Positions 8,200 to 18,176 are shown, counted from the stretch's first letter. The stretch: DNA of 36,225 nt from Proteobacteria bacterium UBA4656 (GCA_002405525.1 DHLY01000009.1:64115-100339); one strand, 5' to 3'. The notes: generated by a model not told the origin, from the sequence alone. Numbers and translations are program-made.

Positions 8200-9255
8200 A
8201 TGAAGACCGTCCTCGTCACCGGCGGCGCTGGGTTCATCGGTGCCAACTTCGTGCTCGACCTGCTGGCCCGGGGCGGGTACAGGGTCGTCAACCTCGACCT
8301 GCTGACCTACGCGGGCAACCTGCAGACGCTGGCGCCGGTGAGGGACTCGACGGACCACGTGTTCGTGCGCGGCGACATCGGCGCTCCGGCGCTGGTCCGG
8401 CACCTGCTGGCCGAACACCGCCCGCAGGCGATCGTCAATTTCGCCGCCGAGAGCCATGTCGACCGTTCGATCGACGGTCCGGCCGCCTTCGTGCAGACCA
8501 ACGTGGTCGGTACCCTGAACCTCCTGCAGTGCGCGCTCGACCACTGGCGCTCGCTGGGGATCGGCGAGCAGGACGCCTTCCGATTCCTGCACGTGTCGAC
8601 CGACGAGGTCTACGGTTCGCTGGGCCCGCTGGGGAAGTTCACCGAGCAAACGCCCTACGCGCCTAACTCGCCCTATTCGGCGTCGAAGGCGGCTTCGGAC
8701 CATCTCGTGCGGGCCTTCCACCACACCTACGGCCTGCCGACGCTGACCACCAACTGCAGCAACAACTACGGGCCCTTCCAGTTCCCCGAGAAACTCGTCC
8801 CGCTGATGATCCAGAAGGCGCTGGCGGGGGCATCGATGCCGGTGTACGGCGACGGGCGCAACGTTCGCGACTGGCTGTACGTGGTCGATCACTGCCGGGC
8901 GATCCAGCGCGTTCTGGAGGTCGGCCGCCCCGGCGAGGTTTACAACATCGGCGGCGACGCCGAACGCGAGAACATTCAGGTGGTGCGGGCCATCATCCGC
9001 CTGGTCGACGAACGGCGCCCCTTGCCCGCCGGCGCCAGCCGGGAGTCGCTGCTCACTTTCGTGCGCGACCGGCCGGGCCACGACCGTCGCTATGCGATCG
9101 ACGCATCCAAGATCCGCCGCGATCTCGGCTGGCGCCCGACCGAAACCTTCGACAGCGGGATCGCACGCACCGTGGACTGGTACCTCGCCAACCAGGAGTG
9201 GGTCGGGCGGGTGATGGACGGCTCCTACCGCGGCGAGCGGCTCGGCGCCGCGTAG
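8200..9255 (+). CDS. rfbB: dTDP-glucose 4,6-dehydratase
   Basis: This 351-residue short-chain dehydrogenase/reductase (RmlB/RfbB) converts dTDP-glucose to dTDP-4-keto-6-deoxyglucose, the first committed step of dTDP-rhamnose and related sugar synthesis. It has the NAD-binding TGGAGFIG at 8-15, catalytic Thr134-Asp135-Glu136 in STDEVYG, and Tyr159/Lys163 in YSASK. The conserved NCSNNYGP and RDWLYVVDHC segments are also present. The start ATG at 8200 is the first codon of family homology and sits 6 nt after a -10 box. The usual rmlA, rmlC and rmlD partners are not adjacent: mot genes lie on one side and a repeat plus darP on the other, so this is an orphan copy. Confidence 0.96.
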   Translation: MKTVLVTGGAGFIGANFVLDLLARGGYRVVNLDLLTYAGNLQTLAPVRDSTDHVFVRGDIGAPALVRHLLAEHRPQAIVNFAAESHVDRSIDGPAAFVQTNVVGTLNLLQCALDHWRSLGIGEQDAFRFLHVSTDEVYGSLGPLGKFTEQTPYAPNSPYSASKAASDHLVRAFHHTYGLPTLTTNCSNNYGPFQFPEKLVPLMIQKALAGASMPVYGDGRNVRDWLYVVDHCRAIQRVLEVGRPGEVYNIGGDAERENIQVVRAIIRLVDERRPLPAGASRESLLTFVRDRPGHDRRYAIDASKIRRDLGWRPTETFDSGIARTVDWYLANQEWVGRVMDGSYRGERLGAA

Positions 9256-9337
9256 TGGCTCGACCGGCGCCCGGCAGCCGCGCGGTGTGCCGCGGGCCGT
9301 CGGGCGGAGCGGTCGCGCGGGATGCCGCCCTGGCAGG

Positions 9338-9488
9338 CTGTCGAGAAGATCCTCCCCTGCGTTTTCTCGACGTCGTGCGTCCGCCGCATGTCCGGACTCG
9401 CGCCCACCGAACCGATCGCTTGCGCGATTGATTCGCGAGCGCGGCATCCCTGCCGCGCGCCCGCCGGGTGTTTCCCGACAGCCTCCCA
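9338..9488. repeat. Structured intergenic repeat, copy 1
   Basis: This ~150-bp unit is followed by a second diverged copy at 9517-9664. Hairpin I is GTCGAGAA (9340-9347) with TTCTCGAC (9364-9371). Hairpin II is GCGCGGCA (9439-9446) with TGCCGCGC (9451-9458) around a TCCC loop. A third, weaker pairing lies at the end (GGGTGT / ACAGCC). It occupies the gap between convergent rfbB and darP, which has no gene. Confidence 0.75.
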
Positions 9489-9511
9489 GGGAGATTGCGC
9501 AGAGGCTCCCT
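9488..9511. repeat. Short inverted repeat separating the two repeat copies
   Basis: AGGGAG (9488-9493) and CTCCCT (9506-9511) pair around a 12-nt loop, forming a spacer hairpin between the two tandem units. Confidence 0.4.
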
Positions 9512-9516
9512 AAGGG

Positions 9517-9664
9517 ATGTTGAGAAAGCGCGTTCCTGCACTTTCTCAACGTCGCGAGTTCGGCACAGGTCCGTACTCGCTCCCGACGAATGAATCGCTG
9601 ACGCGATCGACTCGCGGGCGCGGCATCCGTGCCGCGCACTCGCAGGGTGTTTCTCGACACCCTG
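9517..9664. repeat. Structured intergenic repeat, copy 2
   Basis: This is the second copy of the 9338-9488 unit, in the same orientation. Hairpin I is GTTGAGAAAG (9519-9528) with CTTTCTCAAC (9541-9550), a 10-bp perfect stem. Hairpin II is GCGCGGCA (9618-9625) with TGCCGCGC (9630-9637). Hairpin III is CAGGGTGT (9643-9650) with ACACCCTG (9657-9664) and ends exactly at the darP stop codon. Hairpin I shows a compensatory change against copy 1 (C-G to T-A at stem position 3). Confidence 0.75.
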
Positions 9665-10228
9665 CTAAAGCGGCTCGCCTGCGTCCGGCAGGTCGCGCAG
9701 CAGGCGGAACAGTTCACGCGCCGCGGCCGGAGGCTTGCCGCGCGCGGCTTCGTCGTGGGCGCGACGAAGCAGGGCGCGCAGATGCTGGCGGTCGGCCGCG
9801 GGATGCTCGGCGAGGAAGTCGGTGAGCGCCTGGTCGCCCTCGCGCAGCAGGCGGTCCCGCCAGGTCTCCGCGCGGTGCAGGCGCGCGGTCTGCGCCCGCT
9901 CGGCCAGGCGGTCGTGGTCCAGCGCGGCGCGGATCGGCGCCAGTTCGTCCTCGCGCCGGCGCAACTGCTTGGCGAGGAAGGCAACCTGACGCTTGCGCGC
10001 GATGTGCTGGCGCACGGCGCGCGTGGTGGCCACCAGTTCGCGCAGGTCGTCGGCCATCGGCATCCGTGCGAGCTGGGCGTCGCTCAGATCCGCCAGCGCG
10101 TGCGCCAGCGCCAGCACGTCCAGCGCCTCGCGGCGGCGCTCTCCGCGGCTCGGCGCATCCGGGTCGGCGCGGCTCCAGCGCCTGCGCGGGTGCGCCTCGT
10201 GCGATGATTCGTCCTCGATCTCGTTCAT
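9665..10228 (-). CDS. darP: Ribosome maturation factor DarP (YjgA, DUF615)
   Basis: This 187-residue basic, helical protein acts in late assembly of the 50S subunit. Family signatures visible are an acidic/His-rich N-terminus followed by SRADPDAPSRGERRREALDV, LPMADDLRELVATTR-like segments, RQVAFLAKQLRRREDELAPIRAALD, RLHRAETWRDRLLREGDQAL and LAEHPAADRQHLRALLRRA, ending in RELFRLLRDL. Length matches E. coli YjgA (183). The ATG at 10228 is the first codon of homology; the open frame continues upstream without it. It is divergent from pmbA across 43 nt, a gene pair conserved in many gammaproteobacteria. A repeat hairpin abuts the stop codon. Confidence 0.93.
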   Translation of the reverse strand: MNEIEDESSHEAHPRRRWSRADPDAPSRGERRREALDVLALAHALADLSDAQLARMPMADDLRELVATTRAVRQHIARKRQVAFLAKQLRRREDELAPIRAALDHDRLAERAQTARLHRAETWRDRLLREGDQALTDFLAEHPAADRQHLRALLRRAHDEAARGKPPAAARELFRLLRDLPDAGEPL

Positions 10229-10271
10229 GGGCGCGCCCCGCCGGCCGGCGCCGGTCGCCGAAGGATACGCA

Positions 10272-11624
10272 GTGCAGGCCATCGCCACCAGCAACGACTC
10301 TCTCGCGTCCCACGACCGGCTCGCCGATCTCGCCGTCGACGTGCTCGCGCGTTGCCGCGCGGCCGGCGCCAGCCAGGCCGAAGTCGGCATCGACGACGAG
10401 CGCGGGATCAATGTCAACGTGCGGATGGGCGAGGTCGAAACCATCGAGCACACCCGCGACCGCGGCCTGTCCTTGACCGTGTACTTCGGCCGCCGCAAGG
10501 GTTCGGCCAGCACTGCCGACCTCGCCCCGGCCTCGATCGCCGCCACCATCGAGTACGCCTGTGCGATCGCCCGCCACACCGAGGAGGACCCCTGCGCCGG
10601 ACTGGCCGACCCGGATCGCATGGCGACCGGGTCCCCCGACCTCGACCTGTGGCATCCCTGGGCGCTGTCGCCCGAGCGCGCGATCGAACTCGGCATCGCC
10701 TGCGAGGCCGCCGGCCGCGCGCTGGACGCGAGGATCGGCAACAGCGATGGCGCCAGCGTGTCGAGCGGCGACAGCGTGTCGGTGTACGCCAACAGCCACG
10801 GCTTCGTCGGCCGTGAGCGCGCCACCCACCACAGCGTGTCCTGCGCGCTGATCGCCGAGGACGACGCCGGGATGCAGCGCGACTACTGGTACAGCTGCGC
10901 GAGGTCGGCCGCCGACCTGGAGGACGTCGAGTCGGTCGGTCGCCGCGCCGCCGAGCGCACGCTGCGCCGGCTCGGCGCGCGCTGCCTGTCCACCCGCGAG
11001 TGCCCGGTGCTGTTCGCGCCGGAACTCGCGCGCGGCCTGGTCGGGCATCTGGTGGGAGCGGCCAGTGGCGGCGCCCTGTACCGTCGCGCCTCGTTCCTGC
11101 TCGATGCCGCGGGCACCCGCCTGTTCCCGGGCTGGTTCTCGATCCGCGAGGAGCCGCATCTGCCGCGCGGACTCGGGTCCTGCGCCTTCGACAGCGAGGG
11201 CGTGGCGACCGTCGCCAACGACCTGGTGCGCTGTGGCGTGCTCGAGCGCTACATCCTGTCCAGCTATTCCGCGCGCAAGCTGGGCCTGTCGAGTACCGGC
11301 AACGCGGGCGGCGTGCACAATCTGCGGGTGTCGCCCAATGCCGGCTCGACGGCTCAGATCCTGCGCGACATGGGCCGTGGCCTGCTGGTCACCGAACTCA
11401 TGGGGCAGGGCGTCAACACGGTCACCGGCGACTACTCGCGCGGCGCGGCAGGCTTCTGGATCGAGGCCGGCGAGCCGGCGTACCCGGTCGAGGAGATCAC
11501 CATCGCCGGCAACCTGCGAAGCATGTTCTCCGGGATCGCCGCGGTGGGGGCCGAGGTCGACCGGCGCTCGCACATCCTGACCGGGCCGATCCTGGTCGAC
11601 CGCATGACGGTGGCGGGCGAATGA
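10272..11624 (+). CDS. pmbA: Metalloprotease-family protein PmbA/TldE
   Basis: With the GTG start at 10272 the product is 450 residues, the same as E. coli PmbA. GAAGGA lies 6 nt upstream and supports that start; the longer upstream frame overlaps darP. Family features are EVGIDDERGINVNVRMGEVETIEHTRDRGL near the N-terminus, YANSHGFVG in the middle, and the C-terminal SSTGNAGGVHNLRVSPN, GLLVTELMGQGVNTVTGDYSRGA and EITIAGNLR. PmbA acts with TldD as a hetero-oligomeric protease involved in microcin maturation and CcdA turnover; TldD carries the zinc site and is not in this window. The stop overlaps the start of the next gene (ATGA). Confidence 0.95.
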   Translation: MQAIATSNDSLASHDRLADLAVDVLARCRAAGASQAEVGIDDERGINVNVRMGEVETIEHTRDRGLSLTVYFGRRKGSASTADLAPASIAATIEYACAIARHTEEDPCAGLADPDRMATGSPDLDLWHPWALSPERAIELGIACEAAGRALDARIGNSDGASVSSGDSVSVYANSHGFVGRERATHHSVSCALIAEDDAGMQRDYWYSCARSAADLEDVESVGRRAAERTLRRLGARCLSTRECPVLFAPELARGLVGHLVGAASGGALYRRASFLLDAAGTRLFPGWFSIREEPHLPRGLGSCAFDSEGVATVANDLVRCGVLERYILSSYSARKLGLSSTGNAGGVHNLRVSPNAGSTAQILRDMGRGLLVTELMGQGVNTVTGDYSRGAAGFWIEAGEPAYPVEEITIAGNLRSMFSGIAAVGAEVDRRSHILTGPILVDRMTVAGE

Positions 11625-12592
11625 CCAAGGCAGCCGACCGCCGCATCGCCTTCGCGCTGCACGGCGGTGCGGGCGTGATCGACCCGGAGGCATTTCCTGC
11701 CACGCGTCGCGCGGCCGCGGCAGCGGCCCTGCGCGACATCGCGCAGCGCGCCGTCGCGGCCCTGCGCGGCGGCGCGCGCGCGATCGACGTGGTCGAGCAC
11801 GCGGTGGTGGACCTCGAGGATTGCGAACACTTCAATGCCGGCCGCGGTGCGGTGCTCAACCGCGACGGCGAGGTCGAGCTCGACGCAGCGATCATGGACG
11901 GGCGTGACCGCAGCGCGGGCGCCGTGTGCGCCGTTCGCTGTGTCAAGAACCCCGTGCGCGCCGCGCGCGCGGTGCTGGACGCCGGCGAGCACGTGCTGCT
12001 GGCGGGCGCCGGCGCCGACCGCTTTGCGTTGCAGTGCGGGCTGCCGGTCGCCGGCCCGGACTGGTTCGTGCTCGACGACCGCCGCGCGCAGCTCGCCGCG
12101 GCGCTGGCCGAAGGACGCATCACGCTCGACCACGACGAGCGCTGGTCCGATGCACAGCGCGTCAGCGGCACGGTGGGCGCGGTGGCGCTGGGCGCCGATG
12201 GCCACCTCGCCGCGGCGACCTCCACCGGCGGAATGACGAACAAGGCCCCTGGCCGTGTCGGCGATTCGCCGCTGATCGGCGCCGGCACCTTCGCCGACGA
12301 CGACACTTGCGCGGTGTCGGCGACCGGGCACGGCGAGTTCTACATCCGTCGCGTGCTCGGGCATGACCTGCACGCGCGCATGCTCTACCTCGAACAGCCC
12401 CTGCACGTCGCCGCCGAGGAAGCACTGGCCGAGGTGGTGCGCATGGGCGGCACGGGCGGCCTGGTCGCGGTCGATCGCTCGGGTACCGTGGTCCTGTCGT
12501 TCAACAGCCCCGGCATGTACCGCGCGTGGCTGGCCGACAACGGCACGATCCGCGTCGGCATCTACCGCGAGCCGGAGCCCGATTCGGGCTGA
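11621..12592 (+). CDS. iaaA: Isoaspartyl peptidase / L-asparaginase (Ntn hydrolase)
   Basis: This 323-residue member of the plant-type asparaginase family hydrolyses beta-aspartyl dipeptides or L-asparagine. The N-terminal HGGAG (14-18), FNAGRGAVLNRDG and ELDAAIMDG are present. The autocleavage site GTVGAVAL places the N-terminal nucleophile of the beta subunit at Thr184, followed by STGGMTNKAPGRVGDSPLIGAG, the substrate and metal loop. The product is cytosolic, with no signal peptide. Its ATG overlaps the pmbA stop by 4 nt, implying translational coupling; pairing with PmbA suggests shared peptide catabolism. No gene is seen in the following 296 bp up to the DUF3011 gene. Confidence 0.93.
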   Translation: MTKAADRRIAFALHGGAGVIDPEAFPATRRAAAAAALRDIAQRAVAALRGGARAIDVVEHAVVDLEDCEHFNAGRGAVLNRDGEVELDAAIMDGRDRSAGAVCAVRCVKNPVRAARAVLDAGEHVLLAGAGADRFALQCGLPVAGPDWFVLDDRRAQLAAALAEGRITLDHDERWSDAQRVSGTVGAVALGADGHLAAATSTGGMTNKAPGRVGDSPLIGAGTFADDDTCAVSATGHGEFYIRRVLGHDLHARMLYLEQPLHVAAEEALAEVVRMGGTGGLVAVDRSGTVVLSFNSPGMYRAWLADNGTIRVGIYREPEPDSG

Positions 12593-12888
12593 GCGGTCCG
12601 CCGTGCGCGGCGACCCCGCAGGGGCACTCGACGCGCAGGCCGCCTCACTACCCGATGTCGAGCCAGACCCGGCGATGGTCTCGCGGCCACCCTGGCCGAC
12701 CTCGAGGCAGCGGCGCTGGAACAGGTCGGCCGCGCGCCCCTCGGGGCGGCGAAAACGCAGGGTAACGGGGCCCTGTGCGCGCTGTCGCGCCGGAACGCCG
12801 GCTGGTGGCCAATTGTCGGTCGGTTCAGCGCCATGGCCTAAGATGCGGGTCGTCCGCGGAACACGCCCGCGCCGCACTGGAGCCGCCG

Positions 12889-13428
12889 ATGCGACTTGTC
12901 CTGCCATTCCTCGCAGCGGGCCTCGCACTGCTGGGCACCGCTGCCCCGGCCGCGGCGCAGTACGGCGGCGTGCTGCGGTGCGAGTCGCGTGACTTCCGCG
13001 ACAACTATTGCCCGGTCAACACCCGCGGCGGGGTGCGCCTGCTGCAGCAGGTCAGCCGCGCGGACTGCTGGGAGGGCGAAACCTGGGGCTACGACCGGCG
13101 CGGTATCTGGGTCACCCAGGGCTGCGCGGCCGATTTCGAGGTCGGCGGTGGCAGCGATCATGATCGCGGCTGGTACAGCCGGGACGGCGACCGCGGGCGC
13201 GGCGACTACCGCTGGGACGACGGTCGCGGCGACGAGCGCGGTGCGCAGCGCGTGTTCTGCGAGTCGCGGGACTTCCGCTACAACTACTGTCCGGTCCGCG
13301 TGCCTCGCGACGTGGACCTGGTGTACCAGCAGAGCAAGTCGGAATGCCGGTTCAACCGCTCCTGGGGTTGGGATCGCGGCGGCATCTGGGTTGACCGCGG
13401 TTGCGCGGCGGAGTTCGTCGTCCACTGA
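12889..13428 (+). CDS. Secreted DUF3011 protein with two repeats
   Basis: This 179-residue exported protein has a signal peptide (MRLVLPFLAAGLALLGTAAPAAAQ). Two DUF3011 repeats follow, at about 30-80 and 123-178. Each has the pattern CESRDFR-NYCPV, a basic turn, C..E..WG(Y/W)DR-GIWV, and a final GCAA(D/E)F, so each repeat carries four cysteines probably forming two disulphides. A Gly/Asp/Arg-rich linker joins them. Function is unknown; the family is frequent in Xanthomonadales and related groups. The start is supported by GGAG 6 nt upstream. TAAGAT at 12839-12844 may be the -10, without a clear -35. Confidence 0.88.
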   Translation: MRLVLPFLAAGLALLGTAAPAAAQYGGVLRCESRDFRDNYCPVNTRGGVRLLQQVSRADCWEGETWGYDRRGIWVTQGCAADFEVGGGSDHDRGWYSRDGDRGRGDYRWDDGRGDERGAQRVFCESRDFRYNYCPVRVPRDVDLVYQQSKSECRFNRSWGWDRGGIWVDRGCAAEFVVH

Positions 13429-13462
13429 CCGTCGGCGAGCAGTGCGCGCCACACGGACGCAG

Positions 13463-13561
13463 GCGCGTCCACAGCGTCGCCAGCCACTTCCCGCCGGCGA
13501 TCGCCGGCATCCCGTTGTGCAGGGGCCGCGCGTCGCCGCGGCGGTCTGCGAGCAGCCCGAG
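13463..13561 (-). pseudogene. Decayed duplicate of a prolyl-4-hydroxylase C-terminus
   Basis: On the minus strand an open stretch encodes LGLLADRRGDARPLHNGMP then AIAGGKWLATLWTR. It matches the last ~35 residues of the intact oxygenase gene (TLHAGMPVLAGVKWLGTLWTR) at a distance of exactly 252 bp. The distal iron-binding His is kept, but the 2-oxoglutarate Lys context has changed slightly and no upstream half of the gene is recognisable. This is a fragment of a former paralogue or a partial tandem duplication. The rest of the 262-bp gap (13429-13690) shows no gene. Confidence 0.6.
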
Positions 13562-13690
13562 GCGTTCGCGCGTTCGGGGTGGCGAGCGCCGCGGTGCAGT
13601 CCCGGCGCGCGGCTTGCCACGGTGCGAGCTGGTGCATGGCGGGGACTCGCCTGCGGCATCGGGCGCGCCGCGCTTCGGGAACCGCCCGCG

Positions 13691-14962
13691 TCAGCAGTCG
13701 CGGATGCGCCGCTGGCGCGTCCACAGTGTGCCGAGCCACTTCACGCCGGCCAGCACCGGCATGCCGGCGTGCAGGGTGCGCGGGTCCGGCTCGCCGCCGG
13801 CGGTGAGGTTCACGAAGTGCACCACGCGACCGGTCCGCGGCACGATCCGCACGCCGAGCAGCGGAAAATCGGTCTCGCCGCCGGCGTCGACGTCGGCGAG
13901 GTAGGCGAAGGCGGTGTGCACCCGCTGGCCGGGCTGGTCGGGACGCGGGCTGTTGCCCGGGGCGCTCGGCGGCAGGTAGTCGCGGTGCGGGCGATACTCC
14001 TGCCCGGGCAGGTAGCGCAGCAGGTCGAGATGTTCCGCGTTGGCCAGCGGCACCCCGAGCTTGGACACCATTCGCCACTGCAGCCAGCGCAGCGCGAAGT
14101 CTTCCTGGAACGTGTAGAACGAATGGTCGCTGCTCGTGCGGTGCTCATGCTCGACGAGTTTGCGCTCGTTGCCCGGGATCGTCACCGAGCGGTGCAGGAA
14201 GGGTTCGCCGAGCGCGATCATGAGCTCGCACTCCTCGGTCGAGTAGACGTCCTCCCAGGTCTCGACCAGCGGGTCGGCGCAGTGCACGCGGGTGGATGAC
14301 GGACCAGGGCAGGGCAGCTCCAGTGCGGGCAGCGTGTCGACCGCGGGCGCTGGCGCCGGCGGCGCCGGATCGGCATCGCCGAGCAGGGCGCGCGCGCGCG
14401 GCAGGCCGCGTCGCGCGGCCTCCGCCAGCCAGGTGTCGGCCCCGGCGTCGCTGCGCGCGCGCAGGCGGCGCCCCCAAAGGTACTGGCTGACCGCGTCGCC
14501 CAGCGTGGCGGCGCGTGCGAGGCAGGCGTCGCCCGCGGCGGGATCGGCCCCGGACATGCGCGCGAGGAGCAGCGCGACGGCGCGCAGCGCCGGCGGGAAG
14601 TCACGCAGAGCGGCATCGCGAACGCGCGCCGCCATCGCTGGCGCGTCGAAGCGCACGTAGAAATCGCTCCAGCCGAGCAGGGCGAGCTGGCAGGCCGCCT
14701 CGCCGCCGCCCGCGGCTTCGGCGCGTTCGAGCAGCGCGACCGCCGCCCGCGGCTCGGCCGGGATGCCGATGCCGAACAGATGCAGCAGGCCGAGTTCGGT
14801 CAGCGCGCCGGCATGACCGCGTTCGGCGGCGTCGCGCCACAGGCGTCGCGCGCGGTGCCACTCCTGCCGGCCGGCGTGGACGCGGCCGAGCTGGAACTGC
14901 GCCTCGGGGTCGCCGGCGTGGGCGTGGCGATACAGCGTGTCGACATCGATGGAGGCGTTCAT
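13691..14962 (-). CDS. Sel1-repeat / 2-oxoglutarate-Fe(II) prolyl-4-hydroxylase-like protein
   Basis: This 423-residue two-part protein has an N-terminal half (about 1-215) that contains Sel1/TPR-like helical repeats (LYRHAHAGDPEAQFQLGRV, LLHLFGIGIPAEPRAAVALLERA, AATLGDAVSQYLWG), a protein-interaction scaffold. The C-terminal half is a prolyl 4-hydroxylase domain with iron ligands His326 and Asp328 (PHRDY), distal His398 (TLHAG) and the 2-oxoglutarate Lys408 (GVKW). It probably hydroxylates a protein or peptide substrate; which one is unknown. There is no signal peptide. Its ATG overlaps the EcsC stop (ATGA), so the two are translationally coupled. A decayed copy of its 3' end lies downstream. 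Confidence 0.88.
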   Translation of the reverse strand: MNASIDVDTLYRHAHAGDPEAQFQLGRVHAGRQEWHRARRLWRDAAERGHAGALTELGLLHLFGIGIPAEPRAAVALLERAEAAGGGEAACQLALLGWSDFYVRFDAPAMAARVRDAALRDFPPALRAVALLLARMSGADPAAGDACLARAATLGDAVSQYLWGRRLRARSDAGADTWLAEAARRGLPRARALLGDADPAPPAPAPAVDTLPALELPCPGPSSTRVHCADPLVETWEDVYSTEECELMIALGEPFLHRSVTIPGNERKLVEHEHRTSSDHSFYTFQEDFALRWLQWRMVSKLGVPLANAEHLDLLRYLPGQEYRPHRDYLPPSAPGNSPRPDQPGQRVHTAFAYLADVDAGGETDFPLLGVRIVPRTGRVVHFVNLTAGGEPDPRTLHAGMPVLAGVKWLGTLWTRQRRIRDC

Positions 14963-15813
14963 GGGGTGCGGGGCTTGCGTCGCTTGGTGGCTGCCGACTC
15001 GCGCGCGGCACCTTTCAGGGCGGCGGCCTTGCGCGCCGGCTTGCGGCGCGGCGCGTCGGCCGGCACGCCGAGGCCGAGCAGACGCGGCGGCTCCGGCAGC
15101 AGTTTGCCCAGCTGATCGAGCCAGATACGCCCCGCGCTGGCGGCCGCATCCAGTGCGGTCTTCGTGGCGTCCGTGGCCCAGCGCACGAGACGGCGCTCGT
15201 CGACCAGGGTGAACTCGCGCAGCAAGCCCGGCCAGTCTCCGGGGCTGGCCTGTTTCATCCGACACAGCGCCCGCGCGCGGGTGCCGATGGCCCAGGTGAG
15301 CGCCACGTGGCTGGCCGCCGCGGTGGCGACCTGCGCCACCGGCAGCGCGCGCCCGGCCAGCCCGCGGCCGAGGATGCGCTCGGCGCGCCGCGCGAAGGAG
15401 CGCGCCACCTCCACCCCCGCATTGCGCACCCCGCTGTGGGTGGCGGCGATGGCGAGCAGGGCAGTGCGTTCGGCTTGAGGGGGCAGGTCGACCTCGTACA
15501 GGGCGAAGGTCTCCGCGACCAGTTCCGCCTGCAGGGTGGTGACCACGGTGGCGTCCGCCAGTGGCCCGAGCACCGCACCCGCGACTTTGCCCACGCCGGG
15601 GATCAGGCCCAGCAGCGCGCTGACCGTGCCCACCACGCCGACCTGCACGCACTTGGCGTTGACCATCACCGCGTGCAGTTCGTCGTCGGCGAGGTCCGGA
15701 TGGCGTTCGCGGAACGATGCCACGCGGCGCCGGGCGGCGCGGTGGTCGACGCGGTCGACGCCGCGCCAGAGTTCGGCGGCGATGCGGGTCAGGCGGTTGG
15801 CGGTGTCGAGCAT
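14959..15813 (-). CDS. EcsC family protein
   Basis: This 284-residue protein has the EcsC family core: ERHPDLADDELHAVMVNAK followed by a Gly/Ala-rich hydrophobic segment (VGVVGTVSALLGLIPGVGKV), then TTLQAELVAETFALYEVD and a second amphipathic region. The C-terminal 30 residues are Lys/Arg/Ala-rich, perhaps binding nucleic acid or membrane. EcsC is named after a Bacillus operon with an ABC transporter; its molecular role is unknown. The gene is divergent from an ABC exporter, which echoes that association. The start at 15813 begins family homology; another ATG ten codons upstream (15843) is possible, and neither has a good Shine-Dalgarno sequence. Confidence 0.82.
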   Translation of the reverse strand: MLDTANRLTRIAAELWRGVDRVDHRAARRRVASFRERHPDLADDELHAVMVNAKCVQVGVVGTVSALLGLIPGVGKVAGAVLGPLADATVVTTLQAELVAETFALYEVDLPPQAERTALLAIAATHSGVRNAGVEVARSFARRAERILGRGLAGRALPVAQVATAAASHVALTWAIGTRARALCRMKQASPGDWPGLLREFTLVDERRLVRWATDATKTALDAAASAGRIWLDQLGKLLPEPPRLLGLGVPADAPRRKPARKAAALKGAARESAATKRRKPRTP

Positions 15814-15860
15814 TGGGGGGGGTCGCGGGGCGGGCCGCGGCATTGTCCACCGTCGGCCGG

Positions 15861-15894
15861 TGGCACGCCACGGGGCGGGCGGTAGACTGGCCCG
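15861..15894 (+). promoter_or_regulatory. Leaderless-type promoter of the ABC exporter gene
   Basis: TAGACT at 15883-15888 is a -10 hexamer placed exactly 6 nt before the ATG at 15895, the same geometry as at rfbB. No Shine-Dalgarno sequence precedes the ATG. A convincing -35 is not visible. Confidence 0.5.
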
Positions 15895-17658
<1,764 letters not shown>

Positions 17659-17670
17659 GCCGCGCCGCGC

Positions 17671-18090
17671 TCAGCCCACGAACGGCTTGAGCGCCGCGTC
17701 GGGCGGGAACTCGGCGCGCGCGGGGATCGTGGCGGCCTGCAGACGGTTCGGCGATTTCGGCGACGAGCGGTCGTAGGCGGCGTCGGCCGCGCGCTGCGCG
17801 CCCTTGTGACCGACGCGGATGATGCACCCCGGTTCGTAGAACGACGAGTGCCGCGTCCACTGCGCGTAGCCGGTCTTGGCTTCGGCGGCGATGCCCTTGC
17901 GGCCGGGGCCGGGGCCGGGGAACAGGGGCACCCAGGCGCCTTCCTTCGCATCGGCGGCGATGCAGAGATAGTACTGCTGTGCCGACAGTTCGGTGCCGGC
18001 GGGCAGCGCCGCCTGCGCGCCGTGGGTGGCGAGCGTCCTGGGATCGAGCTGCAGCACGAGGCCGGGCGCGTGGACGTGGGGCAAGGGCAT
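17671..18090 (-). CDS. Conserved-looking hypothetical protein, 139 residues
   Basis: This is a soluble protein with no signal peptide or membrane segment and no family I recognise. Visible traits are an N-terminal hydrophobic strand (APGLVLQLDPRTLATHG), a Tyr/Cys-containing segment (AQQYYLCIAADAKEGAWVPLFP), a Gly-Pro-Arg-rich turn, then WTRHSSFYEPGCIIRVGHKGAQRAADAAYDR and a Pro-rich tail. The start at 18090 is the first ATG of good composition; an in-frame ATG at 18129 would add 13 residues. TATGCT on the minus strand near 18125-18130 could be its -10. A 38-residue gene lies directly upstream. Confidence 0.6.
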   Translation of the reverse strand: MPLPHVHAPGLVLQLDPRTLATHGAQAALPAGTELSAQQYYLCIAADAKEGAWVPLFPGPGPGRKGIAAEAKTGYAQWTRHSSFYEPGCIIRVGHKGAQRAADAAYDRSSPKSPNRLQAATIPARAEFPPDAALKPFVG

Positions 18091-18176
18091 TCCTGGCTGG
18101 CGCGCCGCGGAGCGCGAGGTACCCAGCATAGCCGCAAGCCGCGCCGCGCGGGTCGCGCCGCGGTGCCGCCGGCGGC

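Noticed and set aside
12640..12760. Minus-strand words resembling a phosphatase/nuclease C-terminus (DHRRVWLDIG then stop)
   Set aside because: The matching stretch is only about 10 residues, the preceding residues in the same frame are not family-like, and other frames compete; too short to call a pseudogene.
15861..15882. TGGCAC upstream of the ABC exporter as a sigma54 -24 element
   Set aside because: There is no TTGC at the required distance; the -10 hexamer next to the ATG explains the start better.
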